Assembly (NCBI GenBank): GCA_024741835.1 | Contig: JAENRP010000029.1 | Location: 1-64,000, forward strand | Origin: Diplocarpon mali | Lineage: Eukaryota; Ascomycota; Leotiomycetes; Helotiales; Drepanopezizaceae | Length of the DNA: 64,000 nt | Direction: 5' to 3' | Part shown: positions 1-11,350 of the stretch, one piece after another | Numbering within the stretch: position 1 is the first letter of the stretch | How the letters are laid out: each line of letters starts with the position of its first letter | Notes under the pieces: generated by a model | The model's input: only the letters and a program-made list of their open reading frames with translations | Database searches by the model: none | What the model was told of the DNA's origin: nothing | Translations under genes and position numbers: made by a program

Positions 1-198
1 ATAGTAAACTAGAAGAGGGCACGAAGAAGTATGAGGTGCAAACGACGATATTGGGTGTCTTGATTTATAAGAGCTCTCTAACTACGAGCTATTTAACAAG
101 GGCTGCTACTAAGTCATATGGCAAGTCATATAATATATCATATGTATAATATGTTATATAATAGATCATATGATAAATATATAACGGGCATACTTGCA
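1..198 (-). repeat. 3' LTR (truncated by window edge)
   Basis: It aligns without gaps to 5330-5527. The two copies differ at 16 positions, all transitions. Fourteen are C-to-T or G-to-A changes in CpA/TpG context on this copy, clustered in its last 80 bases. The inner end is TGCA at 195-198, followed by a pyrimidine-rich stretch that is the polypurine tract on the minus strand. Confidence 0.92.
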
Positions 199-377
199 AT
201 ACACCCCTTTGGAGAGACCTTTAAAGGTACTTGCTAGCAATATATATAATATTATAACTTTTGTTATAATCTACAGTTTCATATGAAAAATCAATCTGCA
301 GATATGGGAAATAGAGTAGAGTTCGCTAGCGCGTTCTACTTTAGAGTAGGAAATCCACCCCTTGAAAAAGTCAAAAT

Positions 378-402
378 CAACTCGCGGGCCTGGCCTGGGA
401 GT
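378..402. repeat. GC-rich dyad repeat, copy 1
   Basis: A short GC-rich sequence with ACTC at one end and GAGT at the other around a GGCC core (ACTCGCGGGCCTGGCCTGGG). It stands out in very AT-rich DNA and recurs at 2268-2356 and 3736-3846. Confidence 0.6.
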
Positions 403-1419
403 AAAAAAATCACCTTTTAATAGAAGTGCAAAAAAATCACCTTATAAAAGAGGTATAAAAAAAATCACCCCTTAATCGAGGTGCAAAACCTTTATATTTA
501 ACAATTTGATAAAGGCGGCGTAGTTAGAGCTATTTAAGCTCTTAGTGAGTCTATCGGCAGCGTTATCTTTGGTATTAGTATACTAGAGATCCAAATGGCC
601 TTTCCGAAGCTCTTGCCAAATATAATAGAACTTGATATTAATATGCTTTGTTCTCTAATAATATTTAGGGTTTTTAATAAGATAAAGGGCTCTTTAGTTA
701 TCGCAGATTATCTTAACTTTAGTAGCATTATTGCTAGTATAGCCTATTTCCTTAAGTACCTAGTATATCTAAAAGGCCTTTTATACGAATTTGCATATAG
801 TAATATACTCTACCTCTATAGATAAGAGAGCGATAATAGTTTATCGCTTAAAGGAGGCGGTAATTATGCTATTATTAAGGAAGAATATAGCCCTAGAATA
901 GGAGGCTCTACTTCCTCTATTACCTACTTAGTTAGAATCGCAGTAGCTATGCAATTTCTAAAGCTTTAAGTTAGTTGTTTTACTTCTAAAGGTAGTATAA
1001 TAGAATCGCGTTCCTTGCAAGTATTATAAAACTCGTTTTAAAGCTGCTATATATTATAGCAAAGGGTTAATAAGGAATTTGCTAAGAATAGAGTAGTAGT
1101 ATAGTATATCTTAATGTATATAGTGCGCAAGGTACTATAGAGAACTATAGATCTCTTAATATAGCTTTACTTCTTATAAAGTGGCTTAGCCTTTAAATTT
1201 GACTATATAAACTTTATAGCTATTAGCAAAAGGCGTTAATACGCTCTTGCAATTAGTTATATGAAAACGTTTAAGAACCTTATTAATATAGGCATTTTAA
1301 TAAAGTAAGATCGTTCTATTTTATCGATCTCTTACTATATATACTCTTAAGAAGTAGTTAGCCGGTTTGCTACTTATAATCTTAAAGAGGTTGCAAAGAT
1401 CTCTTTTAAACTTATTATA

Positions 1420-1880
1420 TATATTACCCTTCTTTGCTACTATAAGGAAGTCGTCGACGTAGGTAACAATAAGAATCCGAGAGGCGCGGTTGATATATAC
1501 GCAATTATTAGTATCGAGAGGTTGAAAATCGAGCTTTTATAGCTCAGACTATAGCTTTTCTTATTATAATCGTAGAGATTGCTTTAAGCTATATAAGGCC
1601 TTAAGAAGCTTAAGATAGTAGTCTTAAGGTAAAAGAACGACCTTATCTTAAGTGTATTTAGGAGGTAACTTAATATAGATATTAGAGTCAGCTTCTAAAT
1701 TAAGGAAAGCTGTCTTAATATCAAATTAATCTAGCTCGAAGTTGTATAGCGCTATAAGTGCAATTGCGATCTTCTAAACTATAGATTTGCAAACTTTAGC
1801 AAAAGTCTAATTGTAATCTCGACCTTATTATTATATATAGCCTTATATAACGAATCTGACCTTCTATTAGGAGATTTCCC
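1420..1880 (-). pseudogene. Copia reverse transcriptase remnant
   Basis: Minus-strand reading gives the Copia RT core in order: FDIKTAFLN, then IYIKLPP, LLKALYSLKQS, PLDTNNCVYI and finally ILIVTYVDDFLIVAK. The YVDD catalytic aspartates are still encoded. At least six stop codons interrupt the region, so no active enzyme can be made. Integrase and RNase H relics should flank it on the right and left, but I could not delimit them. Confidence 0.85.
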
Positions 1881-2267
1881 TATTTTAGTCTCTTTTTATT
1901 TTAAAGATAAGTCTCGATCCGAGTACTCTATTGTCTTTAAAGAGTTCTAAGCGTTTTACTACCACTTATATATTCTTATAAGTAAGGGAATTATACTTAG
2001 AGTTGATCGCAGATCGCTATTTATTAGCATTGGCGCGAAAGAGGGCTTATTCGACTGTTTTCAAATTATTTAAGTAAGGAGAGTCAAGTAAGGCTATATG
2101 GAAGGCGCCTAAATAGGCTTCCTTATTATTAGAGTTATTAGCTTTGAATCTAAGAGTAGTAGAGCGAGTAGCTCTCTTCTCAAAAGGCTAAGGGTGAGTT
2201 TTATTCTTTAAACTAGGAGGTCTTTCTCTCTTTCTTAGAGTTAGAAGCTCAGCTTCTCCTAAGTTAG

Positions 2268-2356
2268 AATTGACTCGCGGTCCTGGCCTAGGAGTGAAAT
2301 CATCGTTATTATAAGAGTTAGAATTAACTCGCGGTCCTAGACTAGGAGTCAAATCA
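2268..2356. repeat. GC-rich dyad repeat, two tandem copies
   Basis: Two copies about 53 bp apart. Each reads roughly GAATTGACTCGCGGTCCTGG followed by CCTAGGAGT and AAATC. The arms ACTC and GAGT can pair across a GGCC or CTAG core. Confidence 0.65.
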
Positions 2357-3735
2357 CCCTTTAATTGCGGCTCTATAATTAGGCTATCTTTATCAAATTA
2401 AACGTAAGATAATCGAATAATCTTTTTACCTATTTGCAATAGTATATAAATCTAATAGATACTTCTACTATTAAATCTAATAAGAGTACCTACCTTTGCT
2501 CTTAAAGCAAGTTTATTACTTTAAGTTCGCTTTTCTTTCTCAATTAGCATATAGACGCGATAGCCTAGTATTTGAAGATGCTTAACTAAGAGAGTATAAG
2601 ACTTATTAGGCTTAATATTATCCTAAAAGACCTTATATAAAGTCTTACCACCTAGAATATTAAAGGCGGTAAGATTAATAATATATATTACTAAAAGAAG
2701 GAGGTAAGGCTAAAGAAAGGAGGGGATATTTTAATTAATTACAACTATTTACAACTTTTCCATTAGTATGCAAATTAATTATTCCGATCTGCCGTCTTAT
2801 TCTGGCGTATATAGAGTAGATTCCTTTAAAATCATACTAAGGTTTTCTATAAGTATTTGCATTTATATAAAAGAGTACTCCTTACCTTTATTAGTTCTTT
2901 AACGCTTAATTATGCGATTATACTAAGTTTATAAGAGGCTAATCATTTTCTTATTTACCTCAAAGGCATTAGATTTATTTATATAGGTCTATCCCTATCT
3001 AGCTATTATAGCTAAGTAAGTGAAGATAGAGGCGTATTTATAACTATTAAGGCCAGTTAGCTTTAAATGAACTACGTTAACGTATAGCTTGTCAAGTGCC
3101 TTTATAGGTCGAGGGCAAGCTAAACATTTATTAACGTATTAAAGAGGTCTGCCTTTCTTATAAGGAGCGCAAATTCGCATCTTCCTTAATTTCGTTTCCT
3201 TAATCTACATATCGGTAATAGTAGATTAAGTCTTTCTAACCGTTTATAGGCCAGCGTAGCCTAATCGATAGTACTAAAGCTTAATATTAAGAGGTCCATT
3301 CTTAATAGCAGCTAAGAGAGCATATCCACTTATATAACTAAAGGAGTTAGTAAAAGGCTATTCCTTATTAATATATATATTATTATCAATAGTGCAAATT
3401 TCCTTCTTATTAGATAGGAATAGCTTGCTATTTCAATAGAAGCCTTTGATTTTATTAAGTTTACTACCTAAGTATAAGTAGATAGGTAATTAAAGTATAT
3501 AGAGAATATTAATTAACTTAAGAATATATACCTTTCTATTAGATTTAAGTGTATTGACTTTGCAAGTGCTAACGCCAAGAGGTTGAATAGATCTATTAAC
3601 TATACTTAAGGAGGGTAAATTGTCTTAAGCAGTATAGGAAGTGAACTTGGAGAGATTATTGGAAATGTACTTACTAGCACCTATATCGTATAGCTAACGA
3701 TTCCTCAATTTTGATAAGAAGTAGGAGGTAGAAGA

Positions 3736-3846
3736 ACCGACTCCCGGTCCTAGCCTGCGAGTGGAAATTGGCCCTAGGGAGGAGTTGGAATTGACTCTTA
3801 AGGAGGAGTCGGAATTGACTCCTAGGCCTGGCTCGTAAGTAAGAAT
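3736..3846. repeat. GC-rich dyad repeat, three degenerate copies
   Basis: Three diverged copies in tandem (about 3736-3768, 3787-3810 and 3811-3846) inside the element's coding strand. They force the peptide repeat VNSDSSLRVNSNSSLGPIS on the minus strand. They are the same family as the copies at 378 and 2268. Confidence 0.6.
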
Positions 3847-3959
3847 TGGCCCTAGGGTTAGTAATAGTATAGTATACCTAAAGAGATCATTATCTGACTC
3901 TTCGTCTTCCTTCTGAGTCTTCCTTAAAGGCTTCTTACCTTTTGGTAATGATAATGATA

Positions 3960-4905
3960 GCAAGGACTTATCGTCCTTGCCTTTGAGGTGACGAAATACG
4001 TACTTCTTCCCTAAGTCCTTCTCTTAAGCCTCTCTTTTCGATTTGTTAATTGTAAAACAATCTTCTGCCTTATAGTATAGCTTTAGTTACTTGTAATAAG
4101 GATAGGGGGAGCTAAGGGAGGAGGTAGTATTCCTAGAGGTGCTCTTCTTTAAGTCTTTAAAACCTCTCTTATTTTCTGACTTCTTATAGTTAGAGGAATG
4201 CGGCTTGCTAGCCGATTTATTACTATATAAGATAGTTCCGTTCATTTTTAAACTTTATAAGGCTTAAGCTTCGTCTATGATATCTTTAATAAGAGCTTTA
4301 AGCGTGATCTTTGATTTTCGTCTAGCTGCTATAGCTAAGCGAAGGTTAAAGCATTATCGATCTGCTTAAATAGGCCATCTATTAGAACAGCTAGTAATAA
4401 ATATAATAGGGTACTAGTAAGAGGGAGGGGTAGAGTCGAGAGCTTTCAATTTAGTAATTAAAAGCCTAAAGGCGACGATGTAAGCTTTGAGTAAATTGAA
4501 GTCGTTATATTTGATAGTAACGTAAGTCTATATAGCATTATATTCAAGCACTATTCCAGATCCTTTATACTATTTTTAAAGAGCTTCTTATATATCTAAA
4601 GCAGATTTATCGCCTTTTATATAAGCTAGTAGGCCTGATTTGCAATTAAGTATAATAGCAAGCTTTATCTAAGATTCCTTAACTTCTTATCTAACCCAAT
4701 TGTCCCTTTCCTTATTTATAATAGAACGGTCCTATAAGTCAACCTTAAGTAGAGCATATATTCTAGCTTTTATATAAAGATATATAGTTAAGGCGTTTGA
4801 CTTTATAAGGTTTAAAACCTTATTCCTCTACTAGCTATAGTCCTTTACGCCTTTAAGCTTTTAAGACTTAGGGAGGCTAAAGGCAGCTAAAGATAATAAC
4901 GACAT
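3960..4905 (-). pseudogene. Copia gag remnant
   Basis: Starts at an ATG on the minus strand (MSLLSLAAFSLPKS). It continues as a Copia-type gag (motif KGVKDY..., then RNKVLNLIKSNALTIYL) broken by numerous in-frame stops. In the alignable part these replace expected Trp or Gln codons. A Cys-poor relic of the zinc-knuckle region follows near 4060. It is non-functional. Confidence 0.75.
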
Positions 4906-5282
4906 CTTATTTGTATATTTGTATATAGAGTTATCGAAAGGAGGAGAAGGAAGAGGAGGAGGAGATAAACTATTGAATTTGAGTTTAGGGTACTATATAT
5001 TAGTCCCTTTAAAAATAGGTGATTCAGATAGTAAAGTACTTTTAGCAATTAAGCTAATAATCTCAGCTATTAGTCCTAATGATTCAGCTATAGTAACGAA
5101 TCTTGCGTAAGCTTGGATTATTGCATAGCGCTCCGAAAGGGGAGTAGCTACTATTTTATTATTAAGATAACGCTATCGTATGTCGTTAATTGAGTAATAA
5201 AAACTTAAAAATATCAATTAGCCTTTTCGTTTATAAGAGAGACTCTAATCGATGGAATTTGTCGAATGCTATTTATAGGCAT

Positions 5283-5297
5283 GCGGGGCTCATAACC
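5283..5297 (-). other. Primer-binding site for half tRNA-iMet
   Basis: On the minus strand the 15 bases directly after the 5' LTR read GGTTATGAGCCCCGC. This is complementary to the anticodon stem and loop of initiator tRNA-Met (GGGCUCAUAACC core), not to a tRNA 3' end. Copia of Drosophila is known to prime from such a cleaved half-tRNA. The use here is inferred from position and complementarity. Confidence 0.8.
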
Positions 5298-5527
5298 TAT
5301 AGCAAGGAGGTTCTCTAATAGTGAACTTGATAGTAAACTAGAAGAGGGCACGAAGAAGTATGAGGTGCAAACGACGATATTGGGTATCTTGATTCATAAG
5401 AGCTCTCTAACTACAAGCTATTTAACAAGGGCTGCCACTAAGTCATATGGCAAGTCATATGACATATCATATGTATGATATGTCATGTGACAGATCATGT
5501 GACAAACATGTGACGGGCATACTTGCA
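5298..5527 (-). repeat. 5' LTR of the Copia element
   Basis: About 230 bp. The boundary at 5298 is placed where the tRNA-complementary primer site ends. The LTR terminus there reads TA instead of the canonical TG, which a single RIP transition would explain. The other end (TGCA, 5524-5527) abuts a (TTTTTA)n tract. A palindrome-rich stretch of CATATG/TCATGTGACA units lies at about 5440-5515. Confidence 0.85.
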
Positions 5528-5530
5528 ACA

Positions 5531-5621
5531 TTTTTTATTTTTTATTTTTTATTTTTTATTTTTTATTTTTTATTTTTTATTTTTTATTTTTTATTTTTTA
5601 TTTTTTATTTTTTATTTTTTA
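5531..5621. repeat. (TTTTTA)n microsatellite
   Basis: About 15 near-perfect TTTTTA units begin within four bases of the 5' LTR end. It resembles a poly(A) tract on the minus strand that expanded, or a pre-existing target. ORFs here encode only Phe/Leu/Tyr runs and are not genes. Confidence 0.9.
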
Positions 5622-5682
5622 TATCTTTATTTTCATCTTTATTTGTATCTTGAAAAAAAAATCTTTTTCTTTTCTTTCTTTC

Positions 5683-5787
5683 TTCTTCCTCGTCTTCTTC
5701 CTCGTCTTCGTCTTCTTCTTCGTCTTCGTCTTCTTCTTCGTCTTCTTCTTCTTCTTCTTCTTCTTCTTCTTCTTCTTCTTCTTCTTT
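5683..5787. repeat. (TTC)n pyrimidine microsatellite
   Basis: A run of TTC/GTC triplets ending in about 15 TTC units, directly at the switch from AT-rich to GC-rich sequence. It encodes only Glu or Phe/Ser runs and holds no gene. Confidence 0.9.
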
Positions 5788-6137
5788 CATTTCCGAGTGG
5801 TGGGGCTTGCATTCATCAAGCTAAGCGGGGTGGCGGGGTGGACAGAGACAGAAAAATCGCATCGACGTCGGAGCATGGAGAGAGGGTGAAGGACGGGCCG
5901 ATACGCCGCGGTGAGAGGACCGCCGATTACCAAGCTGCTCCAGCGAGGGAATTCGAAGCGCCGCACACATCTTGACGAAGAGATCCAGACAAGATTCGAC
6001 GACTCTGGAACGGTGAGCAAACACGACGACGGCTTGAGCACTTGCGCTCGGCACAAATCGACAAGAGAAAAGCCGGAGCAGAGACATACACAAATCCTCG
6101 CCGCCCAGCAAGATCTCGAGCAACAGACATCGAAAAG

Positions 6138-8413
6138 ATGGATCCCGACAGACGGCCTTCCGTCGCATACCACTCCCCCATTTCCCCCACCGACGACTTC
6201 GATCTTCTCCCCAGCAAAGAATTCGAGCCCATCGCTGGCTTGGGCCAGAGACAAGGGCCAAACGCGCGAGGACGAGATACAAGCGGTGCGTCTGCGTGCG
6301 CGAGCATCAGTCGCACGAGATCGCACAATGGCTATGGATGCGATGAGAACCAGGCGGACTCCGAGGGCCAGGATGTGGAGGGCCAGACGAGGGAGAAGGA
6401 TCCCTTTGATGTTTGGTGGCAGGGCGGAGATTCAGATCCGCTGAACCCGCGGAGTCTGTCGTTGGCGAGGAAGTGGTCGGTGGTGCTCATCGTCTCGGCG
6501 AGTTCGCTCTGCGTGTGAGTTGCCATGGTTCCCTTGCGCACTTTGAGATCGAGGGCTGCGAGGCCGGCCGAGATGTGTCGTGGCGAGATGGTGGGCTGTG
6601 GAGAGAGTCGGGAGCATGAGGGCGATCAACAGATGCGATCCTGACTTTCTCTAGGACCTGCACATCCTCCATTTACACCTCCACCTACGGGCAGATCACC
6701 AAGGAATTCCGCGTGTCCAGGATTGTCGCGACAATAGGTCTGTCACTCTTCATCATCGGATTGGGGGTCGGTCCGATGCTGCTGGGACCGCTGTCCGAAT
6801 TCTATGGCCGACGACCGATATATCTGGTATCCTTCAGCATGTTTCTGATCTGGCTCATCCCATCAGCCGTTGCCCAGAACATCCAAACCATGTTTGTGGC
6901 CCGCTTCCTGGACGGGCTGTCTGGGAGTGCGTTCTTGTCCGTCGCAGGAGGCACAGTCGGGGACTTGTTCAATCGCGAGCAGCTCCAACTGCCCATGTTG
7001 ATATATACTGCCTCGCCTTTCGTCGGTCCATCTCTCGGCCCGCTGCTCGGGGGCTTCATCAACCAATACACTCAGTGGAGATGGACTTTCTATGTCCTGT
7101 TGATCTGGTCAGGAGCTAATCTTGGGATGATTATGTTTTTCGTTCCCGAGACTTACCACCCTATCCTCTTGCGAAACAAGGCTCGCAAGCTTCGAGAAGA
7201 GACGGGCGATGGGCGGTGGATGTCAACCATGGACCGGAACACGAAATCGATCCCGCGAACCATTGGACTCTCGCTGCTCCGGCCTTTCCAACTCTTGTTC
7301 CTGGAGCCGATGGTGCTGAACCTGTGTCTCTTCTCTGCTATCCTGCTAGGCATCTTGTACCTATTTTTCGGAGCCTTTCCGCTCGTTTTCCAAGGAAATC
7401 ACGGATTCACGCTCTCGGAAACAGGATTGTCATTTTTGGGGATCTTTGTGGGAATGGTGCTAGGCTCAGCGACTGGCCCCATCTGGGACTGGAACTACGC
7501 GAGACTGACCCGACAGCGCGAGGAGCACACTGGAGAGGTAGGTGGCAGCGAGCCCGAGTATCGACTCCCGCCGTCGATCATGGGCGCCGTCTTGGTTCCT
7601 TGCGGGCTGTTCATCTTCGCCTGGACGACGTACGCATCGGTTCACGTAAGGACCAACTATCCCTTGAAGCAATCTCACAACCACGGAAAAGCAACATTCA
7701 CTGACCCCCCCTATTCTCCTAGTGGATCGCGCCTATCATCGGGAGTTGTATATTTGGAATGGGGTACGCATGATCCTCTCCACTCTCTGCATGTCCGCTC
7801 CCCTTTGAGCTGTTGATACTTCTACGAGCGGCTTCTGGCCTCCGCTCGAGCGCAAGTGGCGCTGGAGAAGTAGGTGTACCTGCATCGAGCATCGAGCCAT
7901 GGTCTCTTATGACCCAGCAAGTGATCCGCATTCGTTATTCCGCACACCAAGCCTTCAGCCCCCCCTCCGCGCCGTCGCCCAGGGGCACTCAGTCCGCTGG
8001 AGAATACATAGCTGCGGGTCGCGCAGTATAGGAGAGAGTGGTATTCAGTGGCTAACCTGCCTGCTAAGTACGGTCCTGGTCTTTTCTGGCATTTTTACTT
8101 TCCTGGTGGATGCGTACCCGCTGTACGCAGCCAGCTCCCTGGCGGCCAACAGCTTCGCGCGGAGCAGCTTCGCAGGTATGTCATCCCATCCCTCCGTCTT
8201 CTGTCACATTTGCGTCATGGGAAGTGTATACCGAGGCTGATTCATCGAATAGCTGCGTTTCCGTTGTTCGGTGTACAGATGTATCACCAGCTTGGAGATC
8301 AGTGGGCTACGAGTGTGCTCGCTTTCCTGACGCTAGCGATGGCCCCCTTTCCATATATCTTTTTCGTCTATGGGAAGCGGATTCGAGGCACCAGTCGATT
8401 CGCGATTGCATAA
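6138..8413 (+). CDS. MFS drug:H+ antiporter (DHA1-like)
   Basis: Exons 6138-6514, 6655-7645, 7723-7763, 8069-8175 and 8253-8413 give 558 aa. A polar N-terminal tail of about 125 residues precedes the membrane domain, as in fungal DHA1 (Tpo1/Flr1-type) exporters. Visible motifs are YTSTYGQI in TM1, the loop 2-3 signature GPLSEFYGRRPIY, LSVAGGTVGDLF, and the C-terminal YPLYAASSLAANSFARSSFA then FPLFGVQMYHQLG. It should sit in the plasma membrane and export small molecules by proton antiport; the substrate is unknown. The 41-nt third exon and 305-nt third intron are unusual but restore the family sequence exactly (GMG|TVLVFSG). The ATG at 6138 is preceded by AAAG. It is the first gene beside the RIP block, and its reading frame is intact. 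Confidence 0.9.
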
Positions 8414-10707
8414 ACGAGTCTGACGTGGTGACGCTCCAGGAGTGTTGCGTTGCCAAATTGTCTATTTCGGGATACCCTTTCCAGCTTTTCCGCAGCGTTC
8501 ATTTCTACTCGGCGACACGATGATTCTGGCTTGCATAGCGAAGCGATGGCAAGTATTTGGAAGACCAACAGAAGGGTGGGTGAACAGCATGGTCCTTATC
8601 AACTAGCCACACACAATCCCACTGTCACCTTACACCTGGCTAATCTCGCTCGTTTCGTGTGCTTGAGCTTGTGCCTGGAGAGGATGACACGGGAATCCCA
8701 GGCCATGATCCCGGCACGACAGCACGACAGCACGTCTCGTCCCCGGCCTGCTGTATGTCAGATGATGGTAGACACATGTACTCGGTGCCGATCACGAAAC
8801 GTCTCTGCCTTGCCCATATACTTGCTGGGGGAGTATATGCCTTGCACATATCCTTGCTGGGGTAGTATAACGTGATAGCCCCCATAGCAGTGCACGACTG
8901 CCTTACCGCCGGAGCGGATTGCATTAAGCCACAGAGACACGATCACACTGGCGGCCAAGAGCTCTGAGCTCCGACCAGGACGTCGCCGGTGATGCAGGCG
9001 TTTGCGGCGTCTCGACGTGAGATTTAGGGGAGAGGAAGGCTTGCCCATGTGATCTTGGTTGGGGGGGTCTAACGAGCTGTATTATTTCTAAACTGTATAG
9101 CCTGAGTGAGAAACGCTCTAGAGGGATTGAGTAAAAGCAGAAACTAGCATAAAACTCCTTGAATATGATAACTAGCCTGTTGGATCTGTGAGGGACCTCG
9201 GTACCTTAGCTAAGATTCTAACCAATACCTTGGATAAAAGCCAATTCTTCCAAGTCTCACGCATATACGTTTTCCAAAAGGCGCGTGGATAGAGAGAGTC
9301 GCTATAGGTTCCCTATGCTAGGACAAGCCCCCTTGCTAACAGCGGCCATTTATCTACTGATCTCAAGCATCTTGCTAGTCAGTAGCTGTCGATTATCACC
9401 CTCCTACTGACTTGAGCTCTTGGAGAAATCTCTAGGAAGAAATCTTCGAAGCTACGACGCTTAGCCTCCTCTTTCTTTACGTGTTGTAACCCACCTTGTG
9501 CCCTTTTGCGTCTGTTGTCAAGCTCTTCCGCATTGTAGGTGTACGTGTACATAGTCCTAGAGTATGCAAGTAGAGGTCGAAAGTGAAGAGGATTGGTAAG
9601 AGGATTGGTAAGAGATCAGTGGAAATTCCGCACTCCCACGCTTTGGAAAAGCTCTGGCTCTCCTCGACCCAGGGTTTGATGTTTCGCACTCGGAAGGACT
9701 TGATCTCGGCTCGACGGACTCTTCAGAGCTGTAGAGAGAATCCACCGGTTCGTCGGAGACACCGCGTGCTGGTGTTGAGCCGTCGTCTCCCTCGGGTTGG
9801 GATCTCTCGGGCGGCTTTGGGAACGACGTTGGCAAAGCGAGAACCTTTCCAACATCTGGTATTGCCATGGGACGACAAGACGCATCCTGAGCTGTTCTAC
9901 TCGGACGCTTTCGCCTCAAGGCCCGGTTGAGAGAGCAGCTATTCGTCTCGTTTCACGGCAAGGGATCTCCAGTCAGATCGCGTTCGTATTTACTCGGTAG
10001 TCAGATATCAAATTCGGGACCGTCCGGATCTCTGGGGATATTGACTGGAGATATGCCTCTACGGAACAGGCCAACCAACTTCGGGGATCCTCGTCGGTGA
10101 AGGAGGCCAGGGAGGAAAAAGCCAGGCCGGTCGAGCGACGACGAAGACGCCTGTTCCTGGGAGTGCTGCAAATCCTCTGATCGAAGCTGGGTCGTGTCTG
10201 TCGGCGAGTTGGGATTGAGGCCGTGGGAGCACCCGCGGGGATGGTCCATCACACTTCGGGCCCACGATCCGCCGCCAATCCCCGAAGTCTAAATTGAATC
10301 TCAGCGCCGCGGGAGGCGTGCGTGTGCTTCTGCCGCCGGCGCACAGAATAAAAAAAAAGGAAAAAGAAGGATGCGAAGACGGTCGTTTCTCGTGGACCCG
10401 AGATCCATGCATCGCCCAAGCTGCCTCGTCCTGTCGTGGCAGACTCGACTCGATTCCTCTCGGGAGGAATTGGCGGAGTGGCGGCCGTGGCTGAGGATGC
10501 CGCCAGAGCACGACTAAAGAATTTGCTATTGGAGCCGGGCGTCGAGACCACCGACAACCCCTCGTGCGCAACCTCCACACGTTGCTGCCACGCGCTCCCA
10601 CCAGGCGATCGCGAGACCAGAGCGCCTCTTCATCCGACGCCTCGAGCCTCGAAAGACCGGTCGGGAGAATTTCGTGGGCCAGCGTCAAGCCCGCCTCGAC
10701 CGACGAG

Positions 10708-10753
10708 AAGCTCAGCTCAGCTCAGCTCAGCTCAGCGCAGCGCAGCTCAGCTT
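10708..10753. repeat. (CTCAG)n short tandem repeat
   Basis: Seven to eight CTCAG/CGCAG pentamers in the presumed regulatory region of the ERT1-like gene. Confidence 0.85.
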
Positions 10754-11283
10754 CAAATCATCCGGCCTCGCATCTCACTCCCCATTACTCGTCCCCCCCC
10801 TCTCTCGACCATCTCAACCCTGGGAGCGGCGGAGGAAATATACGAGCGGCCAATCCTTGAGCTGTCTGAATCCAGCATCTCCACCGAGATCGTGGCCATC
10901 AATGTCCGTTCGGCTGCCGCGCGAGCAGAGTAGTCCCGGCTACGCGCATCCAGTCTCTACAGCACGTCGCACGACATTGCACCGCCTCCCTTCGCCAGCA
11001 GGGTGAAGATTGAACACCGTCCCAACTGCGCAGCTTCACGCTGCGGCGTACAGACTCGAGGCACTCCGCTTGGCCCGGCGTGTGATCTGATCTGATCTAA
11101 GCCGGGGGTCAGCAGTGGGGGCAGAGGAAGGGGGCGGGCAGGTCAGGGAGGCGGTCGCATTGGTCGCCGACGACGACGTGGCTCTGTGCTGTGAGCTTGA
11201 GCACTGCTGGGACCAACACCGGGCTGGGACGCGGGGAATACTGGACTTCCAAGCAGTGGCTGGCACTCGACACCGGTTGGGAG

Positions 11284-11350
11284 CGCAGAGAGAGGAGAGG
11301 AGAGGAGGAGAGAGGAGAGGAGAAGAGAAGAGAGGAGAGGAGAAGAGAGG
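11284..11350. repeat. GA-rich purine tract
   Basis: GAGAGGAGAGGAG-type repeats of about 65 bp, all purine on the plus strand, about 490 bp before the ERT1-like start. Such tracts are common in fungal promoters and 5' leaders. Confidence 0.8.

Larger units (their letters stand above)
1..5527 (-). mobile_element. Degenerate Ty1/Copia LTR retrotransposon
   Basis: A complete but dead Copia-superfamily element read right to left. The 5' LTR is at 5298-5527 and the 3' LTR at 1-198; the outer edge of the 3' LTR is cut by the window start. A primer-binding site lies at 5283-5297, and a purine tract (minus strand, about 203-212) borders the 3' LTR as expected. Translating the minus strand with stops ignored gives gag near 4.9-4.0 kb and a Copia reverse transcriptase near 1.4-1.9 kb, including the YVDD catalytic box at about 1450-1465. 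Stops are mainly TAA and TAG where CAA, CAG or TGG would be expected, which is the RIP pattern. The block is far more AT-rich than the rest of the window. The superfamily is inferred from RT motifs and primer type; the family name is unknown. Confidence 0.93.

Noticed and set aside
595..825. 76-aa plus-strand ORF
   Set aside because: Antisense to the degenerate Copia polyprotein; AT-rich chance frame.
5523..5975. 150-aa ORF over the microsatellites
   Set aside because: Made of Phe/Leu/Tyr repeats from TTTTTA and TTC tracts.
10059..10688. 209-aa minus-strand ORF
   Set aside because: Arg/Pro/Ser-rich in all overlapping frames, no motif, and it spans a GC-rich leader region.
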